NCBI RefSeq assembly: GCF_900096895.1
Contig: NZ_FMYO01000001.1
Coordinates: forward strand, 434,001 to 498,000
From: Acinetobacter kookii
GTDB taxonomy: Bacteria; Pseudomonadota; Gammaproteobacteria; Pseudomonadales; Moraxellaceae
Length of the DNA: 64,000 bases
Reading direction: 5' to 3'
Shown here: piece after piece, positions 53,320-63,554 of the stretch
Layout: each line of letters opens with the position of its first letter
How positions within the stretch are numbered: position 1 is the stretch's first letter
Made by a program: the position numbers and the translations under genes
Notes under the pieces: model-generated
Database searches by the model: none
What the model was told of the DNA's origin: nothing
Seen by the model: only the letters and a program-made list of their open reading frames with translations

Positions 53320-53721
53320 TTAGTTATTTCTGGCATTAACATCTTGCTGAATCAGCTCAATTTTATAGCCGTCCGGATCTTCAACAAAAGCGATCACGGT
53401 AACACCACCCTTCATTGGCCCAGCTTCACGCACTACCTTACCGCCACGTGCCTTAATCTCTTCACAGGCTTTGTAGGCATCATCAACCGCAATGGCAATA
53501 TGACCATAAGCATTTCCCAGCTCATAACTTTCTGTGTCCCAGTTATGGGTCAACTCCAGTACCGTATGATCTTTTTCATCGCCATAACCGACAAAAGCCA
53601 GAGTGAATCGGCCTTCTTCATAATCGCGTTTACGAAGCAAAGTCATACCGAGTACTTCAGTATAGAACTTTAAAGATTGTTCCAAATTGCCTACACGTAA
53701 CATGGTATGCAGCATGCGCAT
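53320..53721 (-). CDS. gloA: Lactoylglutathione lyase (glyoxalase I)
   Basis: The 133-residue metalloenzyme converts the methylglyoxal-glutathione adduct to S-lactoylglutathione. The metal ligands are at the expected places: His5, Glu56 (VLELTHN), His74 (YGHIAIAV) and Glu122 (GYKIELIQ). The short length without the insert of zinc-type enzymes fits the nickel-dependent bacterial class. It is probably monocistronic. Confidence 0.95.
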   Translation of the reverse strand: MRMLHTMLRVGNLEQSLKFYTEVLGMTLLRKRDYEEGRFTLAFVGYGDEKDHTVLELTHNWDTESYELGNAYGHIAIAVDDAYKACEEIKARGGKVVREAGPMKGGVTVIAFVEDPDGYKIELIQQDVNARNN

Positions 53722-53948
53722 AATTCATTTTCCTATGTTTTCCATTTTTACAGACACTATAGGGACTTGGTGTGGAAAATTCAATTTAGCAATCTGGCGG
53801 TGGATATCATTTATTGTTCCACTTCCCTGTTGTTTTGACATTTTTAAATCATATTATGCTTAACAGCACAGCGCGCCGTAAGGATGGAGTCATTGCTTAG
53901 GCTATTTACAAGATAAAATTGAATCCTTACCACAATTTTTAGCTCAAG

Positions 53949-53984
53949 AAAAAACCCATTTCATCCTCAAGACAAATGGGTTGT
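53949..53984 (-). terminator. Terminator of the ampG-like gene
   Basis: AACCCATTT (53953-53961) pairs with AAATGGGTT (53974-53982). On the minus strand a T run follows. Confidence 0.75.
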
Positions 53985-54009
53985 TCGTTCATTTTTTTTA
54001 AATTTGAGT

Positions 54010-56172
54010 TTAGCTCGACTGTTGCTGATGTTCACGCAATAACTTCGCCACCCAGACCACCAGGATTAAAATGGGAATGCCAATCAGCGTGGTCATGAGG
54101 AAGAAATTCGGATAACCGATATTGGTCACAATAGTCCCTGAATAGCCACCTAAAATCTTCGGCGTTAAAGTCATCAGTGAACTGAAAATGGCATATTGTA
54201 CTGCCGTGAAAGATACGCTGGTTAAACTGGACAAGAATGCAATGAATGCTGCACCCGCCAATCCAGATGCCAGGTTATCGACAATAATGGCAAAATATAG
54301 CCACAGTGAACTATAAGGTTTAATCACCTTGCCGCTAATTTCAACATCGTCAGTTGATTGAGCATTGACTGCCGCTAAAGGCTGTACATCAATATCCAGA
54401 CCTTTTGCTGTGGCTGAACCCATATCGACCGTATAGCGATGCTGTGTGCTTAAAATCGCTTTGTCATTATCGATCACTTCAGCCACAAGCTGTTTTGATG
54501 CTGAATTTGCAAGGCTTTCCGCGGGAATAGCGGTGCTAAATACCCCTGTCTTGTCCAGATTGGCATCAAATTTCTGTTTATCCAAATGCAAGACAATTTT
54601 TTGTGTCTCAGTCAATGGTTGTCCAAAATACTGGCCACGCACCACCAGACTGTTCTCTTGTTCATGTGCAGTAATCACATTATCACTGGTCACCGGCAGA
54701 ATTTGCATCATGCCCGATTGAGCACCCTGCTGCTGAGCATCCTGTTTTAAATAAGGTACAGCGCTCATGACTGGCGGCTGGGCATCATCGTCATATTGGA
54801 CTTGAACCTGTACGGCATTGGCTTGGGCCAACACCTGACTCGGCACTTTCAGTTTCCAGTAACCCACCTCATCCGACTGAACCTGATACTTATGCTGACC
54901 TACCGTAACTTGAACATCATGGGTCGGCTGACCGGATTTGACCAAACCGATAAAAATCAGGTTAGTTGAGCTGGCCAGAACTGCACCGACAAACATCAGT
55001 TTCATAATGTTCATGCGCTGTGCCAGCAAGCCCCCCAGGAAACCACCAACCAGGCTGAAAATCACCCCGTAAATTTTTACCGCTTCGGCAATCTGCTCTT
55101 TGCTAAAGTTTAAATCCTGATAGAACACATTGGAAATCACACCGGCAATAATGTCCGAAATACGGTAAAAACCGATGAGCAACAGCAAAACCAAAGCCAG
55201 CTTTAGGCCATAGCGTTTAAAGAAATCGGCAATTGGGCTGATCCAGGTTTCCATCGCCATTTGCTTGTTGACCGCACCCATTTTGACCAATAATGTGCCC
55301 AGCAATACGGCTACCGCAGCAGATCCAATAAAACGTAGGCTTTCAAAGCAGAACAACAGGAACGAATCGGTAATTGAAAATTGTGCCTTAATAGATTCGG
55401 TTAAAGTTCCAGAAAAAATATAGCTCACGACAAAGCCAATCACGGCAACAAAAAATACAGCCACCAGACGATAGTAATCGCTACGCTTATAATCTTTATA
55501 GCTACGATCCACCTGCGGTTCACGAATCACGAAAGTGGTGATAATGCCCACCAGCATAACTGCGGCCATAACCAAATACGTGATTTTCCATGCACTATAA
55601 ATATAGTTTCCCTTGGCCGTGCCAAGCGATGCTGCAAGGAACAACGCACCGGCTCCAGCTACAATCATCCCGATGCGATAACCTGCATTATAAGTCGAGG
55701 CAAGCACTGTCTGCATTTCAGTTTCAGCCAGTTCAATACGATAGGCATCAATCACAATGTCCTGAGTCGCTGCAGAAAAACCCAGTAACACGGCGCCTGC
55801 TGCCATCTGATACAAATAGCCCTGACCAAGTGCCGGATTAGAAAAAGCCATAATACTGATAGCGCTGATAATTAAAACTTGCGCAATGAGCAACCAGGCC
55901 CGACGTCGTCCCAGCTTTTTGGTCAGGAAAGGCACCGGCAACTCGTCAATTAAAGGTGCCCAGACAAACTTGAATGAATAGCCCAGTGCTGCCCAGCTAA
56001 AAAAGGTCACAGCGCTTTTTTCAATGCCGGCTTCACCCAACCATAAGGACAGACTGGAAAAGATTAGAAGAATGGGAATACCGGCTGAAAAGCCTAAAAA
56101 CAGCATGATCAGTGCACGACGATCGAGAAAAGCAGTAAAGGCAGATTTCCACCCTGGAGATTGTGTTGTCAT
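54010..56172 (-). CDS. ampG: AmpG-type muropeptide permease with large extracytoplasmic insert
   Basis: The 720-residue MFS transporter imports anhydro-muropeptides for cell-wall recycling. The first half is classical AmpG (FSAGIPILLIFSSLSLWL, KFVWAPLIDELPVPFLTKKLGRRR in part, TQDIVIDAYRIE). After about ten helices a soluble stretch of roughly 180 residues (about 415-595) interrupts the membrane domain. It contains two beta-rich, Ig-like segments (VTVGQHKYQVQSDEVGYWKL and FDANLDKTGVFSTAIPAE). The last helices follow (LYFAIIVDNLASGLAGAAFI). The Met at 56172 starts the conserved part; the frame extends 13 codons more. Confidence 0.83.
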   Translation of the reverse strand: MTTQSPGWKSAFTAFLDRRALIMLFLGFSAGIPILLIFSSLSLWLGEAGIEKSAVTFFSWAALGYSFKFVWAPLIDELPVPFLTKKLGRRRAWLLIAQVLIISAISIMAFSNPALGQGYLYQMAAGAVLLGFSAATQDIVIDAYRIELAETEMQTVLASTYNAGYRIGMIVAGAGALFLAASLGTAKGNYIYSAWKITYLVMAAVMLVGIITTFVIREPQVDRSYKDYKRSDYYRLVAVFFVAVIGFVVSYIFSGTLTESIKAQFSITDSFLLFCFESLRFIGSAAVAVLLGTLLVKMGAVNKQMAMETWISPIADFFKRYGLKLALVLLLLIGFYRISDIIAGVISNVFYQDLNFSKEQIAEAVKIYGVIFSLVGGFLGGLLAQRMNIMKLMFVGAVLASSTNLIFIGLVKSGQPTHDVQVTVGQHKYQVQSDEVGYWKLKVPSQVLAQANAVQVQVQYDDDAQPPVMSAVPYLKQDAQQQGAQSGMMQILPVTSDNVITAHEQENSLVVRGQYFGQPLTETQKIVLHLDKQKFDANLDKTGVFSTAIPAESLANSASKQLVAEVIDNDKAILSTQHRYTVDMGSATAKGLDIDVQPLAAVNAQSTDDVEISGKVIKPYSSLWLYFAIIVDNLASGLAGAAFIAFLSSLTSVSFTAVQYAIFSSLMTLTPKILGGYSGTIVTNIGYPNFFLMTTLIGIPILILVVWVAKLLREHQQQSS

Positions 56173-56355
56173 TACGTTGTTTTTTCTGCAAAACTGAATG
56201 CTGCTATTCAAACGCTTAATAAGTTCAGTTTCAACAATAATTGTGAAATCATTATTTTATTTTGTCGATAAAAACGACCTGCGCGCTTGAATTTTTCAAC
56301 TAAACCTGTATACCTTTAAATCTCTATTGCAATATTTTAGTTTTGGATTTAAACA

Positions 56356-58995
56356 GTGCCCCAAAAACTCGATCAAATGAATTCTTCATTATCTGCAACA
56401 ACTACAGTGACTCAACCAGACCCTATACCAAGCAGTTTAATTTCAGCATTCGATCAACCGGAAATTCAAAACACCCTGACCAAAACACAGCTTCATCCCA
56501 AACAACTGACGCATATTCCCAATCTTGAAAAAATTCCTGCGTCAACACGAAGAATCAAACCGCTCAATGACTTTCTTGGGCAAGATCGCGCACGTGCCTC
56601 GGTTGAAGCAGGCATCGCCCTGCCTTACTCGGGCTATAATATTTTTGCAGTCGGTACGGCAGGCTTGGGTAAACGCACCATGATCAAGCGTTTACTGCAA
56701 CAACATGCCAAGACCATGCAAACCCCAAATGACTGGGTCTATGTCAATAATTTCAAGTTCCCCCGTCAACCGATTGCACTTGAACTTCCACCAGGACAAG
56801 CGCCTAAATTCCAGGCCTTGCTGCATCAAACTTGGCAAACCATTTTAAAACAGCTGGAACGGCGCTTTACGGCTGAAACCTACCACAACCGTATTGAAAT
56901 GATTCGCGAGCAAACTGGCGATGAACAGCAATCGGCCCTAGTCGAACTGACCAAAGAAGGTGCAGACTTTGATTTAAAACTGATTTCACAAGATGATGAA
57001 CACTGCTTCGTACCGGTTCATCTGAAAGACAATGAATATCAGGAAATGTCCAAAGAAGACATTAATGCCCTGGATAGCAAACAGCGCGCAGAGATTGCCT
57101 CGAACATCCGCTACATGAATAAAAAGCTGGAGCGTTTGGGCTTGCATTTGGGTGACCTGGAAGATGACGCACGGGATCAGGTCCAGCATCTCAACCGCGA
57201 TATTGCCAAGCAAGTGGTGATGCCGCGCATTGACCTGATTCAGAACAAATACCCAGATGTCGATGGCCTGACTGAATATCTGCAATATTATGCGGAAGAT
57301 ATCATCAATAATGTAGAAATTATCCTTGAGCAAGAAGAGGATGATTTTGCTCCGGGCATCTTCAGTCGCGTGCCTTCACGCTATCAGGCCAATATCATCG
57401 TTTCCTATAAGCCGAATAGCGGTGCGCCTGTCATTTTCGAAGATTTTCCGACCCACTACAACTTGTTGGGACATGTGGAACAGCTTACTCAAAATGGCAC
57501 CATTACCACCGACTTTACCCTGATTCGTCCAGGTTCACTGCATAAGGCCAACGGCGGTTTTCTGATGCTTGAAGCCGAACAACTGCTGGAACAGCCTTAT
57601 GCATGGCAAGGGCTAAAACGTGCCTTGAAATCCGGAAAATTAAAGCTGTCGTCGCTGGAACATATGCTGACCTTAACCGGCAGCATTTCCATCGAACCAG
57701 AGGCTATTCCATTAAATATTAAAGTGATTTTGCTTGCAGAACCTGAAATTTATTATGAAATTCTGGAACTGGAACCTGAGCTTGGCAGCGTGTTTAAAAT
57801 TCGGGCCGATTTCACCGACACATTACAACGTAATGACATTAACGAACAAGCCTATATGCAATTGATTGCAGACTATGTTCAGGCCGATAAACTCTTGCCT
57901 TTCGACCGTTCTGCGCTGGCTGCACTACTCACCGATTCAAGCCGTCAGGCGGAAGACCAAAGCTCATTGTCATTGCATGCCTTAACTTTGGGTGACCTGA
58001 TCCGCGAAGCCCATCATCATGCAGCGCAAGCCGGTGACAAAACCGTTTCTGAAAAACATATCAATACCGCACTTGATCATCGCAAGTATCGCTTGGGTTA
58101 TTTACGTGAATTGTACTGGCAAGATTTAACACGTGGCACGCAGCTCATCGAAACCAAAGGTCATCGTTTGGGTCAGATCAATGCGCTGTCGGTGATTCAG
58201 TATGCCGATGTTGAATTTGGCCTGCCTTCACGTTTAACGGCGTCGGTCTATCAAGGTGGCGGTGACATTCTGGATATCGAGCGTAGTGTTGAACTGGGCG
58301 GCTCACTGCATGCCAAAGGCGTATTGCTGATGTCCAGTTTCCTGAAAGCGCATTTTGGCCGTGAACAGATGCTGCATTTTTCAGCTGCCCTCGCCTTTGA
58401 ACAAAGTTATGGTCAGATCGATGGCGACAGTGCAACCGTGGCTGAGCTTTCTGCCCTTATTTCTGCCATTAGCCAGTTACCGATTGACCAGTCCTGGGCC
58501 ATTACCGGCTCCATGAACCAGCTGGGTCAGGTTCAACCGATTGGCGGTGTCAATGCCAAAATTGAAGGCTTTTATGATGCCTGCAAATTGCAAGGCTTGA
58601 CTGGCAAACAAGGGGTAATTATTCCTTATCAAAATATGGAACACTTGATGTTGCGTCATGATGTAATTGAAGCCGTAGCCCAAGGTCAGTTCCATATTCA
58701 CGCCATTGAAACCATTGATCAGGCTTTAGAACTTTTAATGGCACGTCCTGTAGGCACACTGAATAAAAAAGGTCGTTACAGTAAAGGTTCAATTTATGCG
58801 GCGGTCATGGATCAGTTAGAATATTGGCAGGCGCTGGAAGATGGTGCCGAACTCGAAGAAGAGCCGAAGAAAAAGAAAAAAAAGAAGAAAGACAAGAAAA
58901 AGTCCAAAACTGAAGCAGCAACGGATGAAACGGGATCAGCCACATCGGCTGAAACTGTTGCAAATGATCCAAACCACAGATCAGAAGATCGCTGA
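56356..58995 (+). CDS. LonB-type ATP-dependent protease (AAA+ Lon family)
   Basis: The 879-residue protein has an N-terminal AAA+ part with a Lon-family P-loop (AVGTAGLGKRTMIKR) and a helical insert (about 150-310). The C-terminal Lon peptidase domain has catalytic Ser in DGDSATVAELSAL and Lys in GGVNAKIEGFYDAC. It resembles the LonB/YcbZ group rather than classical Lon, as it lacks the LAN substrate domain. The start is GTG with GGAT upstream; an in-frame ATG seven codons later lacks a ribosome site. The last 50 residues are an unusual lysine-rich tail (EEPKKKKKKKKDKKK). Confidence 0.83.
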   Translation: MPQKLDQMNSSLSATTTVTQPDPIPSSLISAFDQPEIQNTLTKTQLHPKQLTHIPNLEKIPASTRRIKPLNDFLGQDRARASVEAGIALPYSGYNIFAVGTAGLGKRTMIKRLLQQHAKTMQTPNDWVYVNNFKFPRQPIALELPPGQAPKFQALLHQTWQTILKQLERRFTAETYHNRIEMIREQTGDEQQSALVELTKEGADFDLKLISQDDEHCFVPVHLKDNEYQEMSKEDINALDSKQRAEIASNIRYMNKKLERLGLHLGDLEDDARDQVQHLNRDIAKQVVMPRIDLIQNKYPDVDGLTEYLQYYAEDIINNVEIILEQEEDDFAPGIFSRVPSRYQANIIVSYKPNSGAPVIFEDFPTHYNLLGHVEQLTQNGTITTDFTLIRPGSLHKANGGFLMLEAEQLLEQPYAWQGLKRALKSGKLKLSSLEHMLTLTGSISIEPEAIPLNIKVILLAEPEIYYEILELEPELGSVFKIRADFTDTLQRNDINEQAYMQLIADYVQADKLLPFDRSALAALLTDSSRQAEDQSSLSLHALTLGDLIREAHHHAAQAGDKTVSEKHINTALDHRKYRLGYLRELYWQDLTRGTQLIETKGHRLGQINALSVIQYADVEFGLPSRLTASVYQGGGDILDIERSVELGGSLHAKGVLLMSSFLKAHFGREQMLHFSAALAFEQSYGQIDGDSATVAELSALISAISQLPIDQSWAITGSMNQLGQVQPIGGVNAKIEGFYDACKLQGLTGKQGVIIPYQNMEHLMLRHDVIEAVAQGQFHIHAIETIDQALELLMARPVGTLNKKGRYSKGSIYAAVMDQLEYWQALEDGAELEEEPKKKKKKKKDKKKSKTEAATDETGSATSAETVANDPNHRSEDR

Positions 58996-59010
58996 CATTT
59001 TCTAAGACAT

Positions 59011-59039
59011 AAAAAAAGCGCCTTCAAGGCGCTTTTTTT
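59011..59039 (+). terminator. Bidirectional terminator between the protease gene and grxD
   Basis: AAAAAAAGCGCC and GGCGCTTTTTTT pair across TTCAA. Confidence 0.9.
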
Positions 59040-59061
59040 CATACCGCATCATTACACTGAA

Positions 59062-59403
59062 TTAAGCTTCAGGTGCCGGGCTGTACTGTTCAACCAAAGG
59101 TTTTAACTCACCTTTTTGGAACATATCCAACATGATATCGCTACCACCGATCAATTCGCCATTGATCCACAATTGTGGGAAGGTAGGCCAGTTGGCAATT
59201 TTCGGTAAAGTTGCACGAATATCCGGGTTTTCCAAAATATTGACATAAGCAAATGGACGACCAATTTGACTGAGTGCTTCTACCGCACGTGCAGAGAAAC
59301 CACATTGTGGGAATTGTGGTGTACCTTTCATGTAAAGTAACACTGCATGTTTAGCAATTTGGTCACGAATTAACGCTTCAGTATCGCGTACTTGTTCAGT
59401 CAT
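59062..59403 (-). CDS. grxD: Monothiol glutaredoxin (Grx4 type)
   Basis: The 113-residue protein has the CGFS active site (Cys34 in FPQCGFSARA), LYMKGTPQFPQ, WPTFPQLWINGELIGGSDI (in part) and GELKPLV. It binds a [2Fe-2S] cluster with glutathione as a dimer and delivers clusters or forms complexes with BolA proteins. The frame runs far upstream and would overlap argD. The Met at 59403 with GAGG nine bases before it is clearly the start. It is divergent from argD across about 165 bases. Confidence 0.94.
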   Translation of the reverse strand: MTEQVRDTEALIRDQIAKHAVLLYMKGTPQFPQCGFSARAVEALSQIGRPFAYVNILENPDIRATLPKIANWPTFPQLWINGELIGGSDIMLDMFQKGELKPLVEQYSPAPEA

Positions 59404-59566
59404 TGATAAATCCTCAACTAATCTGCTTCGCATTATACCCAAAACTGGACGAAACAGTATCTCTAAAGCAATAAATCCATTTTTATTTACATTTGGGCTT
59501 TTATTCTGTTCTGGATTTTGCTTATATAAACTTTTATTTTTCCCTCCTAACAGATAAGAGTTAGTC

Positions 59567-60778
59567 ATGAATAACATTACCCTTGCTCCTGTGCAAACTG
59601 ATCAACCATCTCATTTGATGCCGGTATTTGGCCGTCAGCCGATCAGCTTTGTCCGAGGACGAGGTTCTTATCTTTATACTGAAGATGGTACTGAATACTT
59701 AGATGCCTTAACCGGTATTGCCGTATGTGGCCTGGGTCATTCACACCCTGCGGTCACTGAAGCGATTGCCGAACAGGCCGCCACCCTGATGCATACCAGC
59801 AACATTTTTGAAGTGCCTTGGCAAACGGCTGCTGCACAAAAACTGGCAGAAGTTTCCGGCATGGAAGAAATTTTCTTCTCCAATAGTGGTGCAGAATCAA
59901 ATGAAGGTGCCATTAAAATCGCGCGTAAATTTGGTCATATGCAAGGGATCAACACCCCAAAAATTATTGTGGCAGATCATTCTTTCCATGGCCGTACCCT
60001 GGCGACCCTTTCAGCAACGGGTAACAAAAAGGTTCAGGAAGGTTTTGCGCCTTTGGTTGAAGGTTTTATCCGTGTGCCATTTGGTGATATCGAAGCGATT
60101 GAAGAAGCTGCAATTCAGCATCCAGACATCGTGGCAATTCTGGTTGAACCAATTCAGGGTGAAGGTGGCGTCAATACTGCCCCTCAAGGCTTTAGCTACC
60201 TGGAAGAAATCCGTCAAATCTGTAATCAGCACAACTGGCTGATGATGCTGGACGAAGTTCAAACGGGTAATGGCCGTACCGGTAAATACTTTGCTTACCA
60301 GCACACCAATATTGTTCCCGATGTACTCACCACTGCCAAAGGTTTAGGCAATGGTTTTCCGATTGGTGCAGTGATGACCCAAGGCCGCGGCGTCGGTGTG
60401 TTAACGGCTGGCAACCATGGTTCTACTTATAGTGGTACTGCCCTGGGTTCACGTGTGGTTTATACGGTTATTGATACCCTTCAAAAAGAACATCTGGTTG
60501 AAAATGCTGCAAAAATGGGGAGTTATATCGTTGAGCAGTTGACCCAGCAACTGGCTGATCAAAACGTTAGCGTTCGTGGTTTTGGTCTGATGATTGGTAT
60601 TGAGTTACCAAAAGCCTGTGGAGAATTGGTCAATGTAGCACGTGATGAATATCATTTAATTGTCAATGTGACTGCCGGTTCTGTCATCCGTTTATTACCG
60701 CCACTAAACATTAACCAAGAACAGGCAGATCAATTGATTGAACGCCTGGTTAAAATGATCAAGGATTATTTGGCTTAA
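59567..60778 (+). CDS. argD: Acetylornithine/succinyldiaminopimelate aminotransferase (class III)
   Basis: The 403-residue PLP enzyme of the ornithine aminotransferase family has FFSNSGAESNEGAIKIARK, HSFHGRTLATLSATGN and the PLP lysine in TTAKGLGNGFPIGA. It fits ArgD, which makes N-acetylornithine in arginine synthesis and can serve in lysine synthesis. Several paralogues exist in related genomes, so a catabolic role (AstC-like) is not excluded. No arg or ast gene is adjacent. It is followed by a strong terminator. Confidence 0.86.
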   Translation: MNNITLAPVQTDQPSHLMPVFGRQPISFVRGRGSYLYTEDGTEYLDALTGIAVCGLGHSHPAVTEAIAEQAATLMHTSNIFEVPWQTAAAQKLAEVSGMEEIFFSNSGAESNEGAIKIARKFGHMQGINTPKIIVADHSFHGRTLATLSATGNKKVQEGFAPLVEGFIRVPFGDIEAIEEAAIQHPDIVAILVEPIQGEGGVNTAPQGFSYLEEIRQICNQHNWLMMLDEVQTGNGRTGKYFAYQHTNIVPDVLTTAKGLGNGFPIGAVMTQGRGVGVLTAGNHGSTYSGTALGSRVVYTVIDTLQKEHLVENAAKMGSYIVEQLTQQLADQNVSVRGFGLMIGIELPKACGELVNVARDEYHLIVNVTAGSVIRLLPPLNINQEQADQLIERLVKMIKDYLA

Positions 60779-60794
60779 GCCTTCAACCCAATCT

Positions 60795-60823
60795 AAAAAA
60801 GCCGCTGATCGCGGCTTTTTTTT
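60795..60823 (+). terminator. Bidirectional terminator after argD
   Basis: AAAAAGCCGC and GCGGCTTTTT pair across TGATC with A and T runs on the two sides. It is shared with the convergent LysR gene. Confidence 0.9.
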
Positions 60824-60834
60824 GTGCTCTATTC

Positions 60835-61764
60835 TTATGAGACTGTCTGGTAAATTCTTCCGCCGGGTAACTGGCTAAAGTATTGTTTTAATGCCTCTAA
60901 ACAGCGATGAACCTTCATCGGCTGCTGATCTTTTTTTGCTGTGATGGCATATAAGGTGAAATTTTCTAGTTTCCACTCTGGTAAAACTTCCACCAGCGAG
61001 CCATTCACTAAATCTTTTTGTACATCCAGATATAAAATTCGTGCAATACCATGTCCTTGCAAACATAATGATTTTGCCACCAGGACGTTATTGGTACTTA
61101 AACGTGATTTCATTTCCAGATTCACTGTTTTATCTGACGCCGCATGTTGAAATGAAAAATGTTGATAATTTTTCATAATATTGATTGGAATCAGGTCATG
61201 ATGGTTTAAATCTTCAGGCCGCGATACAGGCGCCGACTGATTCAAATAACTTGGAGAAGCCACCAACACCTGCTCTACCAGAGCCAGAGGCATCACATTC
61301 AAATGATGATCTTCTATTTTTGGACTCATGCGCAAGGCAATATCAATACGCCCTTCCATTAAATCAATATATTGATTATCTGCCTCTACATGGACAGCTA
61401 AACCACGGTGTGCCTGCATCCAGTGAGACAATGCAGGAATCACATGATTCGCACCAAGTTCCGGGGTTGTGGCAATGCGTAAATCCCCTACCAAGTCATC
61501 GCGTAACTCGTTGATACGGATTTTCCCACGCTCTGCAGCGGCAAGCATTTCTTGACAGCTGTGGAAAAAGGCCAGTCCGGCTTCAGTCAAATTTAATTTT
61601 CTCGTAGATCGATGTAGAAGTGTGACTTCCATTTCATTTTCTAAAGAACGAATTTGCTGACTCACGGCGCTGGTCGTGATTCCTAACTCACGTGCAGCAC
61701 CGCTAAACGAGCTTTTTTCAACAACACAAGCAAACACACCCATTGCTCGAAGTTGATCTAACAT
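60835..61764 (-). CDS. LysR-family transcriptional regulator
   Basis: The 309-residue regulator has a winged helix-turn-helix at residues 1-60 (FSGAARELGITTSAVSQQIR, LLHRSTRKLNLTEAG) and a substrate-binding periplasmic-protein-like effector domain. It belongs to the common CrgA/DsdC-like group that often controls an adjacent gene, but here argD is convergent and nlpD is separate, so the target is unknown. Confidence 0.88.
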   Translation of the reverse strand: MLDQLRAMGVFACVVEKSSFSGAARELGITTSAVSQQIRSLENEMEVTLLHRSTRKLNLTEAGLAFFHSCQEMLAAAERGKIRINELRDDLVGDLRIATTPELGANHVIPALSHWMQAHRGLAVHVEADNQYIDLMEGRIDIALRMSPKIEDHHLNVMPLALVEQVLVASPSYLNQSAPVSRPEDLNHHDLIPINIMKNYQHFSFQHAASDKTVNLEMKSRLSTNNVLVAKSLCLQGHGIARILYLDVQKDLVNGSLVEVLPEWKLENFTLYAITAKKDQQPMKVHRCLEALKQYFSQLPGGRIYQTVS

Positions 61765-61857
61765 AAATTTCCCTCTGAACTTATGATTACTTTATCTTTC
61801 CGATAAAAGCAACTCATTGTATTATACGGTGAAATTTATGTTTTGTATTTGTAAAAT

Positions 61858-62667
61858 TTAATTTATTGGTAAAACGATGGTCGGATTGATAGGTTTGCCA
61901 TTTAAACGTACCTGAAACTCCAGCATGGTGCGACTGGTTCCTGTTGAACCCATTTCAGCAATTTTCTGCCCGGCTGTCACATTCTGGCCACTGCTCACAT
62001 TCATTTTACTGTTGTGGGCATAAGCCGTAATGTAGCCATCGATATGCTTGATCAGAATTAAATTGCCATATTCTTTCAAACCATCTGCTGCATAGACCAC
62101 TTGACCATCTGCCGCTGCAAAAATAGGATCACCCGTATTCCCGCCATAGCGAATACCTTTTACATTTGCAGCCACATTAAAGCTTGCAATAACTGGGCCA
62201 TTACTTGGTTTTACCCAGCGCAAAGCAGAAACTTGCGAAGATGCCACGGGTGCAGTTGTCGTAGTTACCGGAACAGCAGGTTTAGCCGGTGCAGTCGGAA
62301 GCTGAACGGTTTGGCGCTGAATCGGTGCCGCCTGGGTCACCGCTTGTGTAGTGGTCGTCCGACGTGAGCCTGAATCCTTTAAACGCAAAGATTGACCGAC
62401 ATAAATGCGATAGGGTGCCGCTATATCATTCATATCAGCCACACTGGTATAAGCCAGACCATAACGTGCAGCAATTCCGCTTAATGTATCTCCAGACCGA
62501 ACAGTATAGTAATCTGGCGCAGCCGCGTAACGTGTTGCATTATGAACTTGTGGTTTTGAAGCACAACCACTCAAAATGGCTGTGGCAATAACAGCTGTAG
62601 ACAACACCATGGTTTTCAACAAGCCTGCAGGCGCAGCAAATATGCGATACGGTGACACCAAGTGCAT
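61858..62667 (-). CDS. nlpD: NlpD-like lipoprotein, LysM plus degenerate LytM domain
   Basis: The 269-residue precursor has a lipobox LSGC (Cys about 35), a LysM domain (YYTVRSGDTLSGIAARYGL) and a Thr/Pro/Ala linker. The M23/LytM domain (about 160-269) has lost metal ligands: the GxxH..D site reads IRYGGNTGDPIF and the HxH site reads TMLEFQV. Such non-catalytic proteins activate the amidase AmiC at the septum. It follows surE on the same strand, the usual surE-nlpD order, although pcm and rpoS are not seen here. Confidence 0.87.
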   Translation of the reverse strand: MHLVSPYRIFAAPAGLLKTMVLSTAVIATAILSGCASKPQVHNATRYAAAPDYYTVRSGDTLSGIAARYGLAYTSVADMNDIAAPYRIYVGQSLRLKDSGSRRTTTTQAVTQAAPIQRQTVQLPTAPAKPAVPVTTTTAPVASSQVSALRWVKPSNGPVIASFNVAANVKGIRYGGNTGDPIFAAADGQVVYAADGLKEYGNLILIKHIDGYITAYAHNSKMNVSSGQNVTAGQKIAEMGSTGTSRTMLEFQVRLNGKPINPTIVLPIN

Positions 62668-62783
62668 TAATCTTCCTCTCTACACATTAAGTCTGTTTAT
62701 TGGTTTGCGCTAAGATTAGCAAAAAAGCATCTGAAAAATATGTTCAATTCCGCTTTTTCACAAAGTTATAACACTACTGGACA

Positions 62784-63554
62784 CTATTTAGAAAACTGTG
62801 CGTGTAATGTGTGCAAAATCTCATAATTTGTGGCGTCCATTTGAATCGGCGTAATACTGACATAACCATTTGCCACCGCAAAAAAGTCCGATTCGATTTC
62901 AGTTAAACCTTTTTTAGGTTCAGCAACTGCCTCTCCTGACAATCCAATCCAATAAACCTGACGTCCACGTGGGTCTACATGACTGGTAATTGGTTTAGAT
63001 TGACTGCGACGTCCCTGATAGGTAATTTTCGAACCTTTCAATTCAGATATATCTGGAATATTCACGTTAAAAATATGACGAGGCGGTAAAATCGGCAACC
63101 CCTGGACAATGAAATCATGTACCCATTTTGCTGCCACGGCATAATCATTCGGGCTGTCATAGGAACGCACATTGGGACCGGCCATAGATACGGCAATAGC
63201 CGGCTGTTTCATCAGGCGGCCTTCGAAGGCGGCTCCGACGGTGCCTGAATAAAGCACATCATCACCCAGATTTGCTCCACTGTTAATTCCGCTGACCACC
63301 AGATCAAATTCAAAATCAAATAAGCCGTTCATTGACAGATATACACAGTCTGCAGGCGTGCCATTGACCGCCCAAACATCGGTTGAAATCTGAACAGGCC
63401 GTAAAGGACGGTCTAAAGTCAGGGCGCTGGAAAAACCACTGCGTTCACTTTCAGGAGCAACAACGACTACACGGCCAAGCGGAGCCAGGGCTTGAGCCAA
63501 TGCTTGAATACCGGGAGCAAAAACGCCATCATCATTGGCAATTAATATATTCAC
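62784..63554 (-). CDS. surE: 5'/3'-nucleotidase SurE
   Basis: The 256-residue metal-dependent phosphatase hydrolyses nucleoside monophosphates and short polyphosphate. The active-site start ILIANDDG (Asp8, Asp9), Ser in [10 protein letters not shown] and [20 protein letters not shown] (in part) are intact. It lies upstream of nlpD with a 116-base gap. Confidence 0.93.
   Translation of the reverse strand: MNILIANDDGVFAPGIQALAQALAPLGRVVVVAPESERSGFSSALTLDRPLRPVQISTDVWAVNGTPADCVYLSMNGLFDFEFDLVVSGINSGANLGDDVLYSGTVGAAFEGRLMKQPAIAVSMAGPNVRSYDSPNDYAVAAKWVHDFIVQGLPILPPRHIFNVNIPDISELKGSKITYQGRRSQSKPITSHVDPRGRQVYWIGLSGEAVAEPKKGLTEIESDFFAVANGYVSITPIQMDATNYEILHTLHAQFSK

Noticed and set aside
53251..53673. 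140-codon plus-strand frame opposite gloA
   Set aside because: It is antisense to a gene with all metal ligands intact. It starts in non-coding sequence without a ribosome site.
53833..53862. TTGACA element as a plus-strand promoter upstream of the ampG terminator region
   Set aside because: A perfect TTGACA is present, but no -10 hexamer lies at 16-18 bases and no gene follows on that strand.
59404..59577. 58-residue extension of GrxD
   Set aside because: It would overlap the divergent argD start. The internal ATG at 59403 has a clear GAGG ribosome site and starts at the conserved domain.
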